NCBI GenBank assembly: GCA_021827485.1
Contig: JAKAVM010000037.1
Location: 1 to 41,723, forward strand
Reading direction: 5' to 3'
From: Actinomycetes bacterium
GTDB lineage: Bacteria; Actinomycetota; Acidimicrobiia; Acidimicrobiales; JAKAVM01
Length of the DNA: 41,723 nucleotides
The notes under the pieces are model-generated. The model saw only the letters and a list, made by a program, of their open reading frames with translations. It made no database searches and had not been told where the DNA came from. Shown piece by piece: positions 41,629-41,723 of the stretch. The position numbers and the translations under genes were made by a program. Position 1 is the first letter of the stretch. The number at the start of each line of letters is the position of its first letter.

Positions 41629-41723
41629 ATGGATTGGGTTGACGAGCTTTTGAAAAGTGTGGCGTGCCGCCGGCCAAACAATATGTCAGCCCAGGAGATA
41701 CTGGTACAGTACAATGATCGGAA
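41629..41723 (+). CDS. Partial CDS cut by the window end
   Basis: ATG 41629 has an excellent ribosome site (AAAGGAG, 41613-41619) and opens a frame running off the window. The visible 31 residues begin MDWVDELLKSVACRRPNN and are not recognisable. It could belong with the AAA ATPase gene 143 bp upstream; the gap holds no obvious terminator. Confidence 0.6.
   Translation, partial: MDWVDELLKSVACRRPNNMSAQEILVQYNDR

Noticed and set aside
41716-41723. Last eight bases match the start of a common Illumina adapter
   Set aside because: The preceding base is T, not the expected A, and the bases continue an open frame with a good ribosome site. Eight matching bases at an edge are weak evidence of contamination.
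1-41723. tRNA, rRNA, transposase or integrase genes
   Set aside because: Both strands were scanned for T-loop-like GTTCGAATCC patterns and typical transposase or recombinase motifs; none was convincing.

Overview
The window looks like chromosome from a moderate-GC member of the Actinomycetota, probably class Acidimicrobiia (an Acidithrix/Ferrimicrobium-like organism is my guess, not shown). The evidence is a WhiB-family Fe-S regulator, a PimB'-like mannosyltransferase next to an SRPBCC protein and a ROK glucokinase, a class II ribonucleotide reductase with an actinobacterial-type Cys-rich tail, several leaderless-looking promoters, and native genes of roughly 40-48% GC by line counts.

Layout. 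Positions 1-827 hold direct and tandem repeats and no convincing gene. Next come an orphan NarL-type response regulator (828-1499, minus) and a 5.2 kb class II ribonucleotide reductase gene, nrdJ (1761-6959, minus). nrdJ is interrupted by two LAGLIDADG inteins, each placed directly before a catalytic cysteine, and it is preceded by a consensus-like promoter and two NrdR boxes. Divergent glpK follows, then a convergent sulfotransferase/plsC pair and a divergent TetR gene with a clear operator.

From 11.24 to 15.99 kb lies a GC-richer defence island, all on the minus strand. It holds (i) a tightly overlapping cassette of OLD/PARIS-like ATPase-TOPRIM, MNT nucleotidyltransferase, HEPN protein and a 49-residue ORF; (ii) a 27-codon relic resembling the start of a type III-like restriction helicase; and (iii) an AbiE-like pair whose nucleotidyltransferase has a nonsense codon. 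Part (i) is flanked by a 63-bp imperfect direct repeat of the tetR 3' end, which suggests integration there. The ATPase-TOPRIM/MNT/HEPN cassette is the best candidate for an undescribed system.

From 16 to 27.7 kb, minus-strand housekeeping operons follow: acyl-CoA dehydrogenase, trpD, zinc-ribbon protein, queG, pimB-like, SRPBCC, ROK glucokinase, LLM oxidoreductase and alaC-like aminotransferase; whiB; and perR, rubrerythrin, GlpC-like Fe-S protein and DUF3501. The perR promoter matches the sigma70 consensus exactly.

From 27.9 to 34.8 kb, a plus-strand operon holds glpD, an alkylglycerone-phosphate-synthase-like flavoprotein, a divergent FGGY kinase and APS kinase, followed by malic enzyme and a VOC protein. 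RNase P RNA (35431-35845) is followed at once by a HicA-like/HTH pair with its own promoter, then a large RecB-like nuclease/RNase H/SF1 helicase fusion, a DUF5925-type AAA ATPase and a truncated gene at the window end.

A family of about 65-bp hairpin-forming repeats occurs three times (1665, 15991, 33071), each time against the 3' end of a gene. No tRNA, rRNA, transposase or integrase was seen.
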